The position numbers were made by a program, and so were the translations under genes. The notes beneath the pieces were generated by a model that was given only the letters and a program-made list of their open reading frames with translations, made no database searches and was not told the DNA's origin. A DNA stretch of 64,000 nucleotides. It comes from CAYNRA01 sp964399465. GTDB taxonomy: Bacteria; Bacteroidota; Bacteroidia; Cytophagales; Spirosomataceae. The stretch spans positions 1 through 64,000 of the forward strand of contig CAYNRA010000005.1 in the NCBI GenBank assembly GCA_964399465.1, read 5' to 3'. Positions 8,990 to 18,436 of this stretch are shown one piece after another; the first letter of the stretch is position 1, and every line of letters begins with the position of its first letter.

Positions 8990-9367
8990 TTAAATGATTG
9001 CCTTGTAGGCATCTACATCCAAAAGATTGTCTAAATCTGAAGGATTTGTCACTTCTAGTTTTATCAACCAACCCTCTCCATACGGGTCATTGTTCACCAA
9101 TTCTGGGCTGTTTTCTAAAGCAGGGTTTACTTCAATTACTTTTCCAGCTACGGGAGAGAATAAATCAGAAACTGTTTTTACGGCCTCAATTGTACCGAAA
9201 ATACCGTTTTCTTCTACGTCTTCACCTTGTGTTTCGATTTCAACGTAAACAATATCACCCAATTCTCCTTGTGCGAAATCTGTGATACCAACCAAAGCGG
9301 TTGTGTCATCAATCATTTTAATCCACTCGTGTTCGCTTGTATAGCGTAAGTCTGCTGGAAAATTCAT
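8990..9367 (-). CDS. gcvH: Glycine cleavage system H protein
   Basis: The 125-residue product is the lipoyl shuttle of the glycine cleavage complex. The lipoylated lysine is K64 within GTIEAVKTVSD, and the N-terminus LRYTSEHEW is typical. Length is normal. It follows sprA on the same strand, an order (ruvA, sprA, gcvH) seen in many Bacteroidota, but it has its own promoter match and terminator. The partner proteins GcvP and GcvT are not in the window. LipA, encoded at 21272-22156, would supply the lipoyl group. Confidence 0.97.
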   Translation of the reverse strand: MNFPADLRYTSEHEWIKMIDDTTALVGITDFAQGELGDIVYVEIETQGEDVEENGIFGTIEAVKTVSDLFSPVAGKVIEVNPALENSPELVNNDPYGEGWLIKLEVTNPSDLDNLLDVDAYKAII

Positions 9368-9417
9368 TTGCTAGTTTGGAATTTAATGTTGAAAAAGAAT
9401 TTTGTTCAAATTCGAGC

Positions 9418-9448
9418 GCAATTTACGTGAATTGCATGGAAACTCAAA
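9418..9448 (-). promoter_or_regulatory. Putative gcvH promoter
   Basis: On the minus strand: TTTG, exactly 19 bases, TAAATTGC. The upstream box and spacing match the Bacteroidota consensus; the second box keeps TA and TT but not the final TG. It lies about 50 bases before gcvH. Confidence 0.45.
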
Positions 9449-9460
9449 TTTGTTTTTTTC

Positions 9461-12400
9461 CTATTCCGCTAAGTTGAACCGAACATTCACCCCGCCAATC
9501 GTTGAACTTCTGTAAAAAGACAAAGAATTGTATGGGTTATTTACCAAACGTTCTATGTAGAAACTTCCTGAGAAACGTTTGTTAAATTGATACTGAATCT
9601 GTGGGCGAATCTGCAAATTATAGTTTCCTTGTGTCACAACAGCATCGCCGTCTAGTCGTCTTTGCAAGGCGATGATATCGCGAAGCGTCACGTCAAATCG
9701 GAAATTCAAGTCATTCTTTAATACGATTTGATTGCCATCTGCTCCTCGAATTGGAATTCGAATATTATTCCGTTTGAAACCAATCCCGACAACAATGTCG
9801 TCGCTTGAATATTCTGCTACCTGTGAATTGGATAAATTCAATCCTGCCCGTCTTTCTTTGTTGTATTCAACACGACCTGTCACGCTTTTCTTGGTCGTAA
9901 ATTGTACGCCAATGAAAGGTGCATACCGCTCTTCCATCGTAATTGTACTCATTACAAAAACAGGGATAAACAAGGCTTGTTGGTTCGTCAAGAAGCCAAG
10001 CGGATACCCCTTCATGAGTAAATTAAGATTCTGTGCGCCATACTCCAAGGACGATGTAAAATTCCCAACATTGTACGTGGAGGTATAACTGTGGTTAATG
10101 GTTATCGAACTGAACACTCTATCGATGCCAAGTATTTTCTCAACACCCGTAAAATCCAACCGCCAGTTAGGAAGTGGGAAACGTAGGAAAGGATTTAAAC
10201 GTACTTCTCTCGGGTCTTTCCCACTGTAAGCGGCAAAGAACGATGCGATGAGGACATCTTGCGAATTGATATCGTAAACGCCATTTTCAGCGTTCGGATT
10301 TTCAGCATATAAGCGGTCTTTCACAATATCTCGGTAGTCCACCATCCGGTTAAATATTTCGTAGTCGTAATTGTCTTCTGGATTTTTACTCATCTTGACA
10401 AATCCTGTCTTGAAAGACCAGAAAGACATCCGGAAAGTCCCATTTCGGAGTGGATTCAGGCTCTCAAAAGCCCCGCCTGTTTCATTAGGGCGATATAATT
10501 CTTGGTAGCTATCTCCGCGCGCTAGATTTCCACGAATAGACATCCGGAAACCTTTGAATGGCTCTAAGTTTGTATTGTATTCAAAGCGTTTTTCGATGGA
10601 TTGTGTGAATGGATCGTTTTGAATAATACTTCTGGATAGCCATCCATTTTCTGCAGCACGAACATGAATATCCCGCGATTGGCTACCTAAAACAAAGGGT
10701 AGCCCTGGTGCATTTGCCCAATTTCTATCCATCCCAAAAAACGTTGGGCTAGGTAAAAATCCAGGTAAAATAGTAGATTCATTCTGGGAATAGCTGAAGT
10801 TAATTCCCCGAACAGTCATGAGCAAACGCGTGACAGATTTAAGCACGGAGCTAGATGATTTTTCGAAACTCTCTTCATCCCCTGGTGCACGTGTATAACG
10901 TAATTTGGGTGGATTAGGCGAATTGGCAAAGCGGAGATAACGTACTTTATTATAGAGTTTTACGAGGTCAATACGTCCTTGAATTGCTTGTTCTCTGCCG
11001 TTTTCAATGGTATTTCCGAAAAGTACATTGAGCGAATCCGCGATACCAAATGAGGCGGCACGATAGGAGAACCGATTGTTGTATTTGGCATCTGCTTGCA
11101 GCCAATCTAGGAGGAAGAATTTATCCAAAGGCAAGCGATAGGTAGCCTGCATGGTTTGTTCGTAATTTTTGGCGCGGCCAAAAGTCCAGAAGCTCCGCCA
11201 CAAAGAATCTTGTTTTACCTGTGTATTGATTTCTCCGAAAGGTTCGTCAATAATGGCACTTTGCCGTGCGTTGTAGTTGACTAAAATACTCCGTGTCAAG
11301 TTCCATTGAGCATCGTAGAAACGGTTTGTATTGAAGTATTTTTGAATATTAGGCTGGACACCCGCTGAATTTAAGTCGGTATTTCGGAACAATGTTTTGG
11401 TATAACTTCTATCGTAATCTGCCCGGAATCCAATCAGGGTTGGAAGTGGAGAAACGTTAAAGTCTTTCAGCCAAGCGAATCCATTCTTTGATGATTTTAA
11501 TTGTTTGAATGGTTCCCACGTAATTTGTTTGGGTTGGAATTGATACGTCAAACCTGCTCTATTTTGATCAGATGTATATTCATCAATAAGAATATTTTGC
11601 CGCGTGACGGAATTTTGTGCAAAGGTAAACGAGAAGTTTTCAATGTCATATACGTGTGCTTTCCCGCCATTAGCACTTCTATTTTTACGAATATTAGCAA
11701 AATTAAATCCTCTACTTACGCTCTGGTCAAGTACTAAATCTCGGTAGTTTTGACGTTGAATAGGGTCTTGAATTGCCTCCAAGGCTCTTTCTAACGTAAC
11801 GTCTGGGTCAAGTGGATTGAAGTGTGGGCGAATCACCTGTTGGTCATAACTCATGAAAAACGGAATGCTTAAATTCCATTTTTGCGGTAGAAAACGGTCT
11901 AGTGATAAGCTTGTCGCCACCCCAAGCGATTGATGGTATTCCCGTGAACGTTGGGCAATTTTACTCTGCACTCCCCCGTAACCAAAGGTACTCATGCTGC
12001 CATTGACAAGCACAGAGCCTACATCTGCGAGTTGAATATCTGCAGAAAATAAACCTGCCTCCCCGGATGTTTGGTCAAAGCCATTGATGCGTAATTCATT
12101 GACCCAAATAGTGAAAGTTTTGGGTTGTTGGTCAGGAGATTTAGGATTCCGAACGCCAATCATGGTTGTCAATACGGCACTCAAATCTGGATTCCCGACA
12201 ACCGTAATTTTATATGTTCTATTTACATCTATGGAACGCTCACCAAGTTGACTATCAAACGCAAGCCCGTTGACTTCGACTTCTTTCGTGTAGGGTGTGG
12301 TCAGGTTTCGTCCATTTGTATTTCTTTCTACTTTTAATGCTCTGAGTAAATCTAGAGGAAAGTCAATTTCATTTTCTACTGGCCAAATGATGGATTCGTT

Positions 12401-15400
12401 GATAGAGCCATTTGGCGTAGCTTTCAGTCTTGGAACTTCAATTTCGTAGTAATTTTCCTTTAAATCTGTACCGAAACGTAGAAAAGCAGCTGTTTGGAAA
12501 TCCTCATTTTGTTCGTTTTCCATATGAATATACATCTGCAATCTCTTGTACATGTTCAAGTCTAACCGTGTATTCTTAAATACACCACGTGCGTCGCCAT
12601 CGCGTAAGTCTGTCACTCCCAAACTGAGAGATTGCTCGTTGAACTGGATTTGACCCAATTGTGAAAAATCGCGGTCACGAACAAAACCTGGCGGAACAAC
12701 ATAGGGGGTTTGCCCTTCTTTTACGCCACAATCTCCGGCTTCTGTACAACCATTTTCTTCAATATTCACAGTAGCTACCCGAACTTTTGCGTCGTATGGT
12801 TCAGGTATTTCTGTCAATCCATTGGTATTCAGGTCATTCGTGAATATCCTGTATTGATTAGCCACGAGTTGGAGAGTCGCGAATCGGAGTACAACGGGCT
12901 GCTCCCAATCTGTTAGAACAGTACGTAAGAAGCGAATAGATTTAAAGCCGTTGATATTTCCTACTTTATTGCTAAACTGCCGAATGGGAACGCGATAAAG
13001 ATACCAGTTGAGACCGTTTGATGTCACTCGATCAACGATAAATCCTTTTCCAATATCTTGACCACTTGGCAGAAGCGGGATTTCATATTCATAATAGGCT
13101 TCAATGTCGTTGATGGTATTGTCTCCGTTGATGTCCTCTTTATCTGAGGCGGGCGAGTTTGAAGGTGTAATGGCAATCTGTGTATCGGTAATAGGTGAGT
13201 TGCCTTCCATTCCCAGATAATTTTTAAAGCGTCCTGTGAGCTTTTGATCTGTTTGGTCAAATCGAGGGTCTAAGAAAAAGGTAAAATCATCATTGGATGG
13301 GTCTTGTTCAATGACTCGAAATACATCTTCTGAGACTTTTGTTCGAATGTCTTCTAAGAAGGATTGAATGTGAGGGAATGTTCGCTCGTCTGTATTGGAT
13401 AAACCATCTAGACCTACGTCCTGCTTAGCTCTGGAAGCTTCAGCTGCATCAAAGGCGTCGTTGATGTACTGAACACGTGGTGCTTTTCCCCATAAAGTCG
13501 TAATCGGTTCCGATGTGGTGCTTTCAAGAGGTAAAATGCCATTTTCAAAGTTGAAACGATTGTCTGGAATGACATCTTCTGAAACATCACCTAATTGAAA
13601 AACGAGTTTCCCACCTGTCGTATTTCGCTTGTTACCATTCACTGTTCCATCTCGTACGACATCGGCAAATGGGTCTAACATCCAAAATTCGATGTATTCC
13701 ACGTTGGTATTGTCAAAGTCTGCGTCAAAGGTGATTCCTCGCATGATTGACCCAAAGTTTCTTCGTGGATTTTTGAGGAATCCATCTGCTGTGAGGTCTG
13801 TATTGTAATTGTACATGCCTCGTTCAGACGGGAAATACGAAATGTCTAATGTAGCAATGGGCGGTTGTTGTCCGAGTGGAGGACGAGAGCGGCCGGGAAA
13901 AATACTTTGGATTTCAAATCCGCGTTCGTATGCGTTGTTATCCGCTGTTAATCCTGGTGGAAGTCCAGCTCCGATTCCGGCATTAAATACTCCCACATTG
14001 AAAAACAGAGTCGGGTCTAAAGTATAAGCTGAAATTTTGGCGCGTCGGTTGTTATAACCGTAAATACTTTGCCCAGTTTCCTGGAATTGTTCTGGTACAG
14101 AGCCGAGTCTCCAGCGAGTTGGTTGTCGTGTTAAGTCGTTGATATTTCGTGCTGCTTCAAAATCATCAATCATTGCACTGTTGTTGATTCTCCGGTTATT
14201 AACACCTGGAAGCAGCTGCGCAAATTCGGCGTTGAATAAAATGCTTGACTTTTCTTTGGATTGAATGGTAGGGAATTTATTCAATAAGTCTGTGATTGCA
14301 TACGAAGTTCTCCGGTAATTAATGTCTACGCCCCAAAGTGTATTGTTTACGGGCTCCATGCCAACGGCGGTACGGGTAATAAAACCAGGTGTATTTTCGC
14401 GCAAATCCATGAGTGTAGCACCTAAACGAAGGTAAGGACTGGCAACATAATCAAGCCGAACACCAAACATACGCCGTATTTGTGCATCAAATAAGTCTGG
14501 TCGCTCAAAGTCAATACGAATGGGTCGAGACGAATTTAAAATACTTTGATTGACAATTTTGATACGTCCTAATTGGCTATCTATCACATAATCAGTACCT
14601 TGTTGCAGTTGGACACCTCCTGCATACACCCGAACAGATTGTGGAGATGCACCTAAAGGAAGCGGAATTTCAGCACTTCCTGAACGAATATTTCCTGATA
14701 AGAAGAATTTATTTTTGGTCGTAACTTGTTGTGCATCAATCAAAGTTCCTCTGTAAAGTTCGTTGAAAACGTACTTGTCACGCAAAGCTTGTTCGTCCGA
14801 ATCAAAAAAACGGCTGAGGTGGGAACCGAAAGGCTCAAGGACAGGAAATATGATTTTACCTTGCTGTTCATTGACAGTTATTTTCTCAACATAGTCGAAG
14901 TTCCCGTCAGGTTGTGGATCTCCATTGAAATTGAGTTTATCCAATCCCAATACCTCAATCAATGGTTTGTCTTTAAGTCTTCGCCCTTCTTGGAGGTTCG
15001 GATTGTCAATGCCAGTTCGGTCGTCTTTATACAAAATACGAAGTTGAAAACCTTCTTTGCTGATTTGACCTTGTGAAAGAGAATACACGTTTTTCATCAT
15101 TAAGTCCCACATGGGGTGATTCAAACGGTTACGAATTGTAGAAGATTTAATTAATTTAAGGATTAATACCTCGTCTTCTTTTCTGAACGAATAGTCTTCT
15201 GTTAGTTCGCCTACTTTGTAGTTTCGGCCGTTGTATGTGTATTCGTAGGCAACAGCGAGTATTTCATCGTTACGAAGTGGGGTTGTCAAGGAGATAAATC
15301 CAAGCTCAGGCTGTAAATCGAACTCTCTGTCTGTCAATCGTTTTGCTCCACGTAAAAGTTCAAAATCTTCGCCAGTTCGGAGACCTAAATCTGTGAGTGT

Positions 15401-16816
15401 TCGGGTTGTATTATCAATGATTCTAAATCCGGAATTGCTTTGAAGTTGGTCAAAAATCGAATTACTTTGGTTACCCGCAGGACTCGAAGGGTTGGGGCTT
15501 TTCACAACCGTAGGATTGGCAGGTTTTGCCTCGCCTAAGTCTGTAATACCAACCAAGTTTCGCATGGTATTTACAGTATTTGTTCGGTTGGTTACATACA
15601 CTTCTACACGTGTAATCCGAACACCGGAAGTCAGGACAGGGAGATTGCGGAGTGATCTTTCGTAATTTTCTCGGAAAAAATGCCCAAGGAAAAAGTGTCT
15701 GTTTTCATCGTAATTATCGACGCGGAGTTCAAAGGGTTTGCTTTGATTTCCTCCATTTACCAAGATGGATTCTGTCCGAGAGCGTTGTTGAGCAAATACA
15801 GTAGTGATGTCTAATTTGCCAAATCGGAGACCTGCTTTTACGCCCATTAGATTATCCACTCCGGGAATTAACTGGCTTCGAACAGGCATACTAACATTCC
15901 CAAGTTCTAAAAGTTGTAGAATGTCTTCGGGATCATTTTTGAAATTCAATTTGAATCTATTTTCAAATTGAAAAGCAGATTTTGTGTCAAAATTTCCTTG
16001 AATTCCCATTTTTTCACGCAGCGCGTTGGATGGATTTAGACTTGCTGCTGCACCAGCCAAATTAGCAGAAGTTGGAAATTCTCGATTCGCTCCAAAGTTA
16101 TCTGGAAGAACATTTTGAGCTAAATTTTGTCCTAATCCACTGGGTAATCCACCTCCTGCTGTGGGACGCATACCACTTGGTAAGCTCAAACCTTCAAACA
16201 AACTGTTGAAATCTATATTTATTTGTTGGTCAAAATCAAAGATGCGTGTCCGGCGATTGAATAAAGGAATCAGTGGGTTATCAACATATTGGCTTCCTAC
16301 TTTTAAATCAACAGTAACAAATCCTTTGGGACGAAATTCGGGCACTTTCCCTCCGAATAATCTATCAATTACAGGATTTTTTTCTAGTTGAGGGAGCAAC
16401 CCTCTTCCGGCTACGCTACTGGTTCCATCGGCTTGGTTTTCGTATTCCCGCATGAGTTGTTTACGAATTGCCGTAGCTTGGATACTTGCGTACTCGTTGA
16501 ATGTCAGTGCTTGCGGAAGTTTGGAGGCAAATTGATTGGCAATTTTCTCATCGATTAAAAACCGTTCACCACTCGGTGCTAATTGGATAGTTGTCTTTGC
16601 TGAGGATGGAGTTATAGATAAGAAAGGGGACTGGAATGTAGGACTCGAAAACCGGTTCAAATAGCTGTCTTGCCACCGAAAAATAGGAGAGGTTCCTCCT
16701 TTTATAACGGCTGTTGTATCTTGGTTCAACTGCCCGTATGTCTGACCTACCGAAAAAAAGAAGGAAAGAGAAATAAAATAGAGAAGAAAACGGAAATAGG
16801 TAGTACGTTGATACAT
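9461..16816 (-). CDS. sprA: SprA, outer membrane translocon of the type IX secretion system
   Basis: The 2451-residue protein has a signal peptide (about residues 1-29, ending QTYGQ) and a very long chain of aromatic- and arginine-rich beta strands ending in RFNLAE. SprA is known as an extremely large single-chain barrel through which type IX substrates leave the outer membrane; it is needed for secretion and for gliding in many Bacteroidota. Length and segment order fit the family: repeated domains such as RQPTRWRLGSVPEQFQETG, a calcium-site-like DINGDNTINDIEAYYEYEIP, and long C-terminal strand repeats. I see no internal frameshift. It sits between ruvA and gcvH, the usual place. Other type IX genes are absent from this window. 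Confidence 0.96.
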   Translation of the reverse strand: MYQRTTYFRFLLYFISLSFFFSVGQTYGQLNQDTTAVIKGGTSPIFRWQDSYLNRFSSPTFQSPFLSITPSSAKTTIQLAPSGERFLIDEKIANQFASKLPQALTFNEYASIQATAIRKQLMREYENQADGTSSVAGRGLLPQLEKNPVIDRLFGGKVPEFRPKGFVTVDLKVGSQYVDNPLIPLFNRRTRIFDFDQQINIDFNSLFEGLSLPSGMRPTAGGGLPSGLGQNLAQNVLPDNFGANREFPTSANLAGAAASLNPSNALREKMGIQGNFDTKSAFQFENRFKLNFKNDPEDILQLLELGNVSMPVRSQLIPGVDNLMGVKAGLRFGKLDITTVFAQQRSRTESILVNGGNQSKPFELRVDNYDENRHFFLGHFFRENYERSLRNLPVLTSGVRITRVEVYVTNRTNTVNTMRNLVGITDLGEAKPANPTVVKSPNPSSPAGNQSNSIFDQLQSNSGFRIIDNTTRTLTDLGLRTGEDFELLRGAKRLTDREFDLQPELGFISLTTPLRNDEILAVAYEYTYNGRNYKVGELTEDYSFRKEDEVLILKLIKSSTIRNRLNHPMWDLMMKNVYSLSQGQISKEGFQLRILYKDDRTGIDNPNLQEGRRLKDKPLIEVLGLDKLNFNGDPQPDGNFDYVEKITVNEQQGKIIFPVLEPFGSHLSRFFDSDEQALRDKYVFNELYRGTLIDAQQVTTKNKFFLSGNIRSGSAEIPLPLGASPQSVRVYAGGVQLQQGTDYVIDSQLGRIKIVNQSILNSSRPIRIDFERPDLFDAQIRRMFGVRLDYVASPYLRLGATLMDLRENTPGFITRTAVGMEPVNNTLWGVDINYRRTSYAITDLLNKFPTIQSKEKSSILFNAEFAQLLPGVNNRRINNSAMIDDFEAARNINDLTRQPTRWRLGSVPEQFQETGQSIYGYNNRRAKISAYTLDPTLFFNVGVFNAGIGAGLPPGLTADNNAYERGFEIQSIFPGRSRPPLGQQPPIATLDISYFPSERGMYNYNTDLTADGFLKNPRRNFGSIMRGITFDADFDNTNVEYIEFWMLDPFADVVRDGTVNGNKRNTTGGKLVFQLGDVSEDVIPDNRFNFENGILPLESTTSEPITTLWGKAPRVQYINDAFDAAEASRAKQDVGLDGLSNTDERTFPHIQSFLEDIRTKVSEDVFRVIEQDPSNDDFTFFLDPRFDQTDQKLTGRFKNYLGMEGNSPITDTQIAITPSNSPASDKEDINGDNTINDIEAYYEYEIPLLPSGQDIGKGFIVDRVTSNGLNWYLYRVPIRQFSNKVGNINGFKSIRFLRTVLTDWEQPVVLRFATLQLVANQYRIFTNDLNTNGLTEIPEPYDAKVRVATVNIEENGCTEAGDCGVKEGQTPYVVPPGFVRDRDFSQLGQIQFNEQSLSLGVTDLRDGDARGVFKNTRLDLNMYKRLQMYIHMENEQNEDFQTAAFLRFGTDLKENYYEIEVPRLKATPNGSINESIIWPVENEIDFPLDLLRALKVERNTNGRNLTTPYTKEVEVNGLAFDSQLGERSIDVNRTYKITVVGNPDLSAVLTTMIGVRNPKSPDQQPKTFTIWVNELRINGFDQTSGEAGLFSADIQLADVGSVLVNGSMSTFGYGGVQSKIAQRSREYHQSLGVATSLSLDRFLPQKWNLSIPFFMSYDQQVIRPHFNPLDPDVTLERALEAIQDPIQRQNYRDLVLDQSVSRGFNFANIRKNRSANGGKAHVYDIENFSFTFAQNSVTRQNILIDEYTSDQNRAGLTYQFQPKQITWEPFKQLKSSKNGFAWLKDFNVSPLPTLIGFRADYDRSYTKTLFRNTDLNSAGVQPNIQKYFNTNRFYDAQWNLTRSILVNYNARQSAIIDEPFGEINTQVKQDSLWRSFWTFGRAKNYEQTMQATYRLPLDKFFLLDWLQADAKYNNRFSYRAASFGIADSLNVLFGNTIENGREQAIQGRIDLVKLYNKVRYLRFANSPNPPKLRYTRAPGDEESFEKSSSSVLKSVTRLLMTVRGINFSYSQNESTILPGFLPSPTFFGMDRNWANAPGLPFVLGSQSRDIHVRAAENGWLSRSIIQNDPFTQSIEKRFEYNTNLEPFKGFRMSIRGNLARGDSYQELYRPNETGGAFESLNPLRNGTFRMSFWSFKTGFVKMSKNPEDNYDYEIFNRMVDYRDIVKDRLYAENPNAENGVYDINSQDVLIASFFAAYSGKDPREVRLNPFLRFPLPNWRLDFTGVEKILGIDRVFSSITINHSYTSTYNVGNFTSSLEYGAQNLNLLMKGYPLGFLTNQQALFIPVFVMSTITMEERYAPFIGVQFTTKKSVTGRVEYNKERRAGLNLSNSQVAEYSSDDIVVGIGFKRNNIRIPIRGADGNQIVLKNDLNFRFDVTLRDIIALQRRLDGDAVVTQGNYNLQIRPQIQYQFNKRFSGSFYIERLVNNPYNSLSFYRSSTIGGVNVRFNLAE

Positions 16817-16827
16817 AAGGTATTGTA

Positions 16828-16855
16828 CAAAGTAGTTTTTGGTCTTTTACATCAA
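16828..16855 (-). promoter_or_regulatory. Possible sprA promoter
   Basis: On the minus strand: TTG, 18 bases, TACTTTG (one base shorter than TAnnTTTG), a few bases before the sprA ATG. The match is imperfect. Confidence 0.3.
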
Positions 16856-16921
16856 GTCAACTAAGATAACGACTTCGGCGCTTTCTTAGTCTATCCCGCA
16901 TTGATTGGAATGAAACGGATT

Positions 16922-17527
16922 TTATCGGAGGGCCAATTTGATTAATTCTTCCACCGTTATATCCGCCCCTGTTCTTTTGAGTATTATGTCGATGCTTTTT
17001 TCAGCTGTAGCTTTGGGTATTCCTAATGTAACCAAGGCCGCCAATGCTTCTTGCCGGACCACTTGGTTAGGTGCAATTTGAACCAAAGGCATACCTGTTG
17101 TTCCACCACCCATAGCATTTTCTTTTCTCAATTTATCTTTTAATTCGATAATTGCTCGTTGAGCTGTTTTTGCACCAATTCCCTTAATGCTTTGCACTGT
17201 CTTGACATCCTCTTGGATAATTGCTTGACGGATTTCGTGTGTTGAAAGCGATGAAAGCATAACCATAGCAATACTTGGGCCAATACCTGAAACAGAGATG
17301 AGATCCTCAAACAAACGACGCTCGTCTAAATCAGAAAATCCAAACAACGTATGTGAATCCTCCCGAACGATTAACATTGTGTGGAGAAGCACCGGTGTAC
17401 TTCCAATTTCGGGTAATTGACTGAATGTCTGCAAGGAAATTTTAACGAAATAACCCACACCGCCCGCCTGAATAATCGCGTGGGTAGGGTCTTTCTGAGC
17501 AAGTTTTCCTTCTAAAAAGGCAATCAT
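16922..17527 (-). CDS. ruvA: Holliday junction branch migration protein RuvA
   Basis: The 201-residue product binds four-way junctions as a tetramer and loads RuvB. The N-terminal OB-fold domain starts MIAFLEGKL; two helix-hairpin-helix motifs follow (VSGIGPSIAM near residue 80 and IKGIGAKTAQ near 113); the short C-terminal domain that contacts RuvB is at about 155-201. All three domains are present at normal length. An exact TAAGTTTG box lies at 17556-17563 upstream, without a clear partner box. ruvB and ruvC are not nearby. Confidence 0.96.
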   Translation of the reverse strand: MIAFLEGKLAQKDPTHAIIQAGGVGYFVKISLQTFSQLPEIGSTPVLLHTMLIVREDSHTLFGFSDLDERRLFEDLISVSGIGPSIAMVMLSSLSTHEIRQAIIQEDVKTVQSIKGIGAKTAQRAIIELKDKLRKENAMGGGTTGMPLVQIAPNQVVRQEALAALVTLGIPKATAEKSIDIILKRTGADITVEELIKLALR

Positions 17528-17616
17528 ATTGTCTGTATTTTGGTTCTTAGCACCCCAAACTTACATAATTTTTGCCATTTGTATGTACCTACATCAAAAG
17601 GAATCTATGTAACTTT

Positions 17617-18345
17617 CTAATTTTCGGATAGATTTAGTTGTAACCTTAATTTTTGTAGCTCCTCTCTACTTGCTGACCCGTCAATTCGCCAAACTTGTTT
17701 GCCGTTTTTAAATACAAGCAATGTTGGATACTTTTTGATATTTAATTGCTCACGCAGCCCAATTACCCGTTGCCCACTTAAAGAGATGATTTGTGCTTCT
17801 GGAAATACCTCATTTAGTAACTGGTTTTCCTTCGTACATGCATCACACGATGGCTCAATAAATAGACCTATATACAATGGAAATTGCTGCGCTGCTCGTT
17901 GTAGTTGCATATAAGTAATGGAGGCAATGGGTTCAGTAGTCTGATAATCAGAAACATAGGGTTTAGCTTGTAATATCCATTCATCAAAACCCCCTTCTAG
18001 ATAATAGGCTCTGCTATACCCAAGTTCCGAAATATAGGTTTGCGCTTCTTTACCTAGTTTCCCTGTGGAGCAATAAAGTACAATGGGAACGTTTTTTGGT
18101 ACGCGAAGACGTAAATTAGTTAAAAAATCATCTTCCTCATAATCCAAAGAAAGAGCAAATTTGAGATGTCCGCGTTGAAACTGCTCCACGGGTCTTAAAT
18201 CTATCAATTTTAGGGTTTTTTCCTCTCTTTGAAGTTGCAAAAGTGCGTCGGGTGACAAAGCAATCTGTTGGGCAAATGTAAAATGAAATACAAAAAGGAA
18301 GAAATAAGGGACGTATCGTAAAATTTTCATTTGGACTTTTTTCAT
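17617..18345 (-). CDS. Secreted rhodanese-thioredoxin fusion protein
   Basis: The 242-residue protein has a signal peptide (1-25, ending HFTFAQ). A rhodanese domain (about 35-130) carries the active-site cysteine C92 in YCSTGKLG, and a thioredoxin-like domain (about 145-240) carries CDAC (C167, C170) and a cis-proline in KKYPTL. It probably handles thiol, persulfide or disulfide chemistry in the periplasm; the substrate is unknown. The frame runs back to 18444, but that would cross the metK terminator and precede the signal peptide, so the ATG at 18345, preceded by a GA-rich stretch, was chosen. It lies downstream of metK. Confidence 0.82.
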   Translation of the reverse strand: MKKVQMKILRYVPYFFLFVFHFTFAQQIALSPDALLQLQREEKTLKLIDLRPVEQFQRGHLKFALSLDYEEDDFLTNLRLRVPKNVPIVLYCSTGKLGKEAQTYISELGYSRAYYLEGGFDEWILQAKPYVSDYQTTEPIASITYMQLQRAAQQFPLYIGLFIEPSCDACTKENQLLNEVFPEAQIISLSGQRVIGLREQLNIKKYPTLLVFKNGKQVWRIDGSASREELQKLRLQLNLSEN

Positions 18346-18371
18346 GTTCTCTTTCTCTTTCACAAAAACTA

Positions 18372-18423
18372 AGCCAAAAGAAAAAGGGAATAAGTTGAAC
18401 CTATTCCCCTTTTTGTTTTGGCT
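18372..18423 (-). terminator. Long hairpin terminator between metK and the rhodanese gene
   Basis: Arms starting AGCCAAAA and ending TTTTGGCT pair around an inner AAAAAGGG/CCCTTTTT stem with small bulges, giving over 20 paired bases and a short loop. On the minus strand a T-rich stretch follows. It starts 14 bases after the metK stop and should end most metK transcripts. Confidence 0.75.
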
Positions 18424-18436
18424 AAACAATGCCAAA

